A DNA stretch of 64,000 nucleotides from positions 62,001-126,000 of the forward strand of contig NZ_PYOC01000007.1 of NCBI RefSeq assembly GCF_003026215.1, given 5' to 3'. This stretch comes from Photobacterium indicum (GTDB lineage Bacteria > Pseudomonadota > Gammaproteobacteria > Enterobacterales > Vibrionaceae). The position numbers and the translations under genes are program-made. Under the pieces are notes generated by a model. The model did no database searches, was not told the origin of the DNA, and worked only from the letters and a program-made list of their open reading frames with translations. Positions within the stretch are counted from its first letter, which is position 1; each line of letters opens with the position of its first letter. This document shows positions 60,366 through 64,000 of the stretch, one piece after another.

Positions 60366-62520
60366 TCGTCGCGTAATTTGTGGAGCATTATTTCTTCTTA
60401 TAAGCTCAATTGGCATCTATTGGACTCATATTAGCCATACGCTGAACGCCCAAGAACAGCACCTGTTATTAAGTGATATCGTCAATGCACAAGCAAAAGC
60501 ATTTGAACGCCGTCTATCACAATCATTATCTGCTACGCATATTTTAGCTCTGGAAGTTCAACAACAAAATGGTCGAATCGACGATTTTGATCACTTCTCT
60601 GAAGAGGTATTGAGAACAATTGGTGGAATATCTAACCTCCAACTAGCACCTGATGGAATAATCCAAAAAATATACCCACTTTTAGGTCATGAGAAAGCTA
60701 TCGGACACAACATTCTTAAAGATGATAAACGCCGTAAGGAAGCACTCTCTGCTATCAATGAGCAAAAACTAACTTTGGCTGGTCCCTTCAAACTAATTCA
60801 AGGCGGTGTGGCGGTTATTGGGCGTAATCCCGTATTTTTTAGAGACGGTAACAAGCAGATATTTTGGGGCTTTACCGCTGCGCTAATCTATTTAGATGAT
60901 TTGTTAGCATCAACGGAATTAGACCTCTTACAGTCCAAAGGGTATCGTTATCAACTAACTCGACGCTCCCCTGATACAGGCGAGACGGAAGTGATCGCAG
61001 CCTCTAGAGAATCTATCGTCTCTCCTCATCGTACTAGCACAATCAATATTCCAAATGCTACTTGGAAAATAACCATAAGCCGTCCAATGGAAGGAAGTAC
61101 CTGGCAGGCTGCGCTCGGTTACCTTACCAGTATTACCATCGCTCTATTTGGATCTTGGGCTATGTGGTTTGTGCTTAGGCAGCCCGAAAAACTTCAGAAA
61201 ATTGTTAAACAAAAAACACATGAACTGGAAAAATTTGCACTTTATGATCACTTGACAGGGCTTGCAAACAGGCGACTTTTAAATGAACACTTAGAGCAAG
61301 TCATTCAACAAACAGAATACTGCGGCAACTCGGCAGCTTTACTCTATTTTGACCTAGATGATTTTAAGCGCATCAACGACTCGCAGGGGCACGAGGTTGG
61401 TGATGGTGTGTTACAACAAATTTCGCATCGATTGAACTCCGTCGTAAACAAAAGTGATATCGTTGCCCGCATTGGAGGCGATGAGTTTACGGTTCTATTG
61501 TCTGCTTCCGGCTCTGCCTTTGATACTGGCCGTATTGCAGAACGACTGATAAACGTTATTTCAGAGCCAATTTTCTTGAATAACAAGGAACTCTCTGTTT
61601 CTGCATCGGTTGGAATTACCATGATTCCTTCAGACGGGAATGACGTGTCCACGCTTCTAAGAAACGCGGATATGGCAATGTATTCTGCTAAGAAAAGTGG
61701 CAAACGGAATTATCTTTTTTTCAATAAAACACTTCAGAAAAAAGCATTATATAAGATGTCGATTGAAGAAGGTTTAGACACTGCAATCAGTAAAAAACAA
61801 TTCGTTTTACACTACCAACCAGTCTTTAGTTTTGATAGTAACAAGTTATGCTGTTACGAGGCCTTGATTAGGTGGAATCATCCTAGAGAAGGCCTCTTGC
61901 ACCCTGAAAGCTTCATTGGTATTGCGGAAGAATCCGGGAAAATTAAAGATATTGGCTATTGGGTTATTCAGGATGTATGTGACGTCATCAAAATGCAGCA
62001 GTTACACATAGGGGATAGCTATCGTATAGCGGTTAACTTATCACCAAAGCAGTTCAACGATCCGGATTTGTTGGAGAATATACGCAGAATTATCCTGGAT
62101 GTGGGTATTGATGCACGCTCTCTTGAAATCGAGATAACAGAATCGACATTGATGGAAAATATTGAGAGTGCGATACATACTTTACATCAGTTCAAGGAGT
62201 TAGGCATTACAGTCGCCATCGACGATTTTGGTACAGGCTACTCTTCCTTGGCGATGCTAAAACGCTTACCCGTCGACAAACTCAAAATTGACCGCAGTTT
62301 TGTTAAGGATCTGAGCTCAAATAATTCTGATCAGAAAATCGTTCAAGCACTAATTTCCATGGCCCACACTCTGCAAATTAGCGTAATAGCCGAAGGCATC
62401 GAGACACAGGAACAATACAATTTACTTCAGCAATATGGCTGTGATTTCGGTCAAGGCTATTTTTTTAGTAAACCTGTACCGATTACTGAATTAACCGTGG
62501 CTATGAGCCCAGTAGTTTAA
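60343..62520 (+). CDS. CHASE-GGDEF-EAL cyclic-di-GMP enzyme
   Basis: 725 residues. A transmembrane helix lies at about 11-27. A periplasmic CHASE-type sensor follows (DGIIQKIYPLLGHEKAIGHN and GPFKLIQGGVAVIGRNPVFF), and a second helix is near 258-278. The GGDEF domain has the intact ARIGGDEFTVLL motif; the usual RxxD inhibitory site reads NKSD, so it lacks product inhibition. The EAL domain has YEALIRWNHP, NLSPKQF, EITESTLMENI and the IDDFGTGYSS loop, all consistent with an active phosphodiesterase. Both activities could be present; net output unknown. It senses an unknown periplasmic signal. Confidence 0.95.
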   Translation: MKQMYLPNRRVICGALFLLISSIGIYWTHISHTLNAQEQHLLLSDIVNAQAKAFERRLSQSLSATHILALEVQQQNGRIDDFDHFSEEVLRTIGGISNLQLAPDGIIQKIYPLLGHEKAIGHNILKDDKRRKEALSAINEQKLTLAGPFKLIQGGVAVIGRNPVFFRDGNKQIFWGFTAALIYLDDLLASTELDLLQSKGYRYQLTRRSPDTGETEVIAASRESIVSPHRTSTINIPNATWKITISRPMEGSTWQAALGYLTSITIALFGSWAMWFVLRQPEKLQKIVKQKTHELEKFALYDHLTGLANRRLLNEHLEQVIQQTEYCGNSAALLYFDLDDFKRINDSQGHEVGDGVLQQISHRLNSVVNKSDIVARIGGDEFTVLLSASGSAFDTGRIAERLINVISEPIFLNNKELSVSASVGITMIPSDGNDVSTLLRNADMAMYSAKKSGKRNYLFFNKTLQKKALYKMSIEEGLDTAISKKQFVLHYQPVFSFDSNKLCCYEALIRWNHPREGLLHPESFIGIAEESGKIKDIGYWVIQDVCDVIKMQQLHIGDSYRIAVNLSPKQFNDPDLLENIRRIILDVGIDARSLEIEITESTLMENIESAIHTLHQFKELGITVAIDDFGTGYSSLAMLKRLPVDKLKIDRSFVKDLSSNNSDQKIVQALISMAHTLQISVIAEGIETQEQYNLLQQYGCDFGQGYFFSKPVPITELTVAMSPVV

Positions 62521-62651
62521 CCAACGAGAAAAGAAAAAAGGACGCTACTTATTAACAATAAGCCGCGCCCTTATTAAACAGTTCTATCTCATAAACAAGC
62601 TGGTACTCGATGCAAGACATTGAGATGCTAACGTTAGCTTTTACAAATAAT

Positions 62652-64000
62652 TTAGAACTCAGACATTAGCTGTTTGTACTTCATATCGTCTTCATACATC
62701 TGATGGAAGATTTGATACTTCATATCATAGAAACGCTTAATTCTGTCTGTTTGTGGTGTTACTGCTTTTCCAATACGACTCATTGCATTCATCGCATCTG
62801 GAATATCGGTATAAAAACCTGACGCGACTGAACCTAGCATTGCAGAGCCAAGTAATACTGCTTCGCTTTCTTCTGGTAGTAACATTAAACAGCCAGTTGC
62901 ATTGGCATGCTCTTGCACAAAAATCGTATTCTTTGTTCCTCCGCCACAACCCATAATAGTATCAATCTCGTATCCCGACTGATTCATTACTTCAATGATA
63001 TGCCTTGTTCCTAACGCAATTGCCTGAATTGTCGCTAGGTACGCAAGTGCCATATCATCGAGTGTCTTCGACATTTTTAGACCAGTAATCGTACCGGTAA
63101 GGTTTGGGTTAGCTCGTGGAGAACGGTTACCATGAAAATATGGCAATACATGAATCTCTTTAGTTAGAAACGCAATATCTTCTTTAGTGCCCGCAAGTTT
63201 CAATAAATGATCATTTAGTATTTGATAAACCGTTGATCCATCTTTTGTAGCTTGTGCTTTTAGTTGTTCATATAACGGATTCGACGTGATGATATGGTCA
63301 ATTAATGCACCTGTAGCAGATTGACCTCCTTCATTTAACCAATGATTAGGGATCATTGCGCCATAATAAGCCCCCCATACACCATCAATAAAGCGGGCTG
63401 TTTTTGATGCAGCCATATGACAAGATGAGGTTCCGCCTATTAGTGCCAAACGCTTATTAAAATCGGCAGTCTCGCCAGCCATACCGGCGGCTCCTAGAAC
63501 ACCGATACCACCAGCATGAGCATCGATAATAGACGTACCCACTGGTGTACCCCTTATTAAGCCTAAATCATCAGCTGCGTGTGCGGTTAAGCCTTGCCCT
63601 ACGGGCTCACCCATTGGCTTAATAACATTACCAATAGACTTTGCACCATCAGCAAGTAAATCATCTAACCCAATGCGTTCGAAGAAGTGTGTATCCCACT
63701 TATCTTCATGACCAAGGTATGTCCATTTACACACGGTAGAACAAAGAGAGCGGCTATCATCAAACGTTGCTTTCCATGTTAAAAAATCGGGTAAATCAAA
63801 AAAATACTTCGCTTGTGACCAAGTATTTGGCATATTTTGCTTTAGCCAAAGTAACTTCGGGGTTTGCATTTCAGGGGAGATACGATTTCCCACATATGCC
63901 AATACCGGATGTTCTGTCGCATTAATACGCTCTGCTTGTGCAATGGCTCGGTGATCCATCCACATAATGATATTTTGTTCACTACGACCTGTTGGGCTTA
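62652..64000 (-). CDS. FGGY-family carbohydrate kinase, partial
   Basis: About 449 residues visible. The frame continues past the right edge ([18 protein letters not shown] at the edge), so the N-terminal part is missing. Visible features: the WMDHRA segment, the [12 protein letters not shown] and [20 protein letters not shown] stretches, the phosphate-loop-like [16 protein letters not shown], and [20 protein letters not shown] near the end. This pattern fits the pentulose/ribulokinase-like (FGGY-pentulose) group acting on D-ribulose or similar sugars. No adjacent sugar genes are in the window. No strong terminator is seen after it. Confidence 0.9.
   Translation of the reverse strand, partial: SPTGRSEQNIIMWMDHRAIAQAERINATEHPVLAYVGNRISPEMQTPKLLWLKQNMPNTWSQAKYFFDLPDFLTWKATFDDSRSLCSTVCKWTYLGHEDKWDTHFFERIGLDDLLADGAKSIGNVIKPMGEPVGQGLTAHAADDLGLIRGTPVGTSIIDAHAGGIGVLGAAGMAGETADFNKRLALIGGTSSCHMAASKTARFIDGVWGAYYGAMIPNHWLNEGGQSATGALIDHIITSNPLYEQLKAQATKDGSTVYQILNDHLLKLAGTKEDIAFLTKEIHVLPYFHGNRSPRANPNLTGTITGLKMSKTLDDMALAYLATIQAIALGTRHIIEVMNQSGYEIDTIMGCGGGTKNTIFVQEHANATGCLMLLPEESEAVLLGSAMLGSVASGFYTDIPDAMNAMSRIGKAVTPQTDRIKRFYDMKYQIFHQMYEDDMKYKQLMSEF

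Noticed and set aside
1..64000. CRISPR array, tRNA, rRNA, phage or insertion-sequence genes
   Set aside because: No regularly spaced direct repeats, no tRNA/rRNA-like sequence, and no transposase, integrase or phage structural protein was recognised in any frame.

Overview
The window looks like chromosomal DNA of a gammaproteobacterium in the Vibrionaceae, most likely Photobacterium. This is inferred from AT-rich sequence, a YibL-type ribosome-associated protein, a CCGSCS-motif small protein, an exported ATP-dependent DNA ligase and a Vibrionaceae-style dispersed palindromic repeat. No rRNA, tRNA, CRISPR array, insertion sequence or phage genes were found.

Positions 1-4.3 kb hold unlinked genes: a cupin, a membrane-anchored coiled-coil protein, an unknown protein, a LysE-type exporter and an exported LigE-type DNA ligase. 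From 4.3 to 11.3 kb lies an energy-metabolism block. It has a three-gene branched-chain 2-oxoacid dehydrogenase operon (E1 alpha, E1 beta, E2, no E3), then the electron-transfer flavoprotein genes (etfB-etfA) divergent from ETF:ubiquinone oxidoreductase. From 20.1 to 33.4 kb lies the matching catabolic block. A seven-gene minus-strand operon (thiolase, mmsA, acyl-CoA dehydrogenase, enoyl-CoA hydratase, 3-hydroxyisobutyryl-CoA hydrolase, mmsB, SDR) handles valine and probably isoleucine. The divergent liuR-liuA-liuB-liuC-liuE set handles leucine. The blocks fit together: BCKDH makes branched acyl-CoAs, the acyl-CoA dehydrogenases oxidise them, and ETF plus ETF-QO pass the electrons to quinone. 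A perfect 19-bp inverted repeat between the two catabolic operons, and a near-identical half-site in the etfB/ETF-QO gap, suggest one LiuR regulon. The leucine set lacks liuD, the biotin-carrying subunit of methylcrotonyl-CoA carboxylase.

Between the blocks (11.4-20 kb) are a lipoprotein alpha-amylase, a small monooxygenase, a chemotaxis receptor, a saccharopine dehydrogenase and a short accessory patch. The patch has a frameshifted exported glycine-rich protein, a small membrane protein and a gene remnant. It is followed by yibL and two very small proteins (CCGSCS peptide, 35-residue membrane peptide).

From 33.5 to 42.2 kb the genes are mostly envelope functions: two unrecognised outer-membrane-type proteins and a five-gene cassette. 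The cassette has a LolA-like periplasmic protein, two FtsX/MacB-type permeases, a LolD-type ATPase and an outer-membrane beta-barrel. It is the best candidate here for a poorly described system, possibly moving lipid or lipoprotein between membranes.

From 42.3 to 64 kb there are an amino-acid binding protein with a HisC-like aminotransferase and LysR regulator, a second LysE exporter with a GlxA/AraC regulator, and a ToxR-like membrane regulator between two unknown proteins. Further on are an S1/P1 nuclease, an M16 peptidase lipoprotein, a berberine-bridge-type oxidoreductase and a duplicated NTF2-like protein whose signal peptide is broken by an in-frame stop. The window ends with AraC and LysR regulators, a CHASE-GGDEF-EAL protein and an FGGY sugar kinase cut by the window edge.
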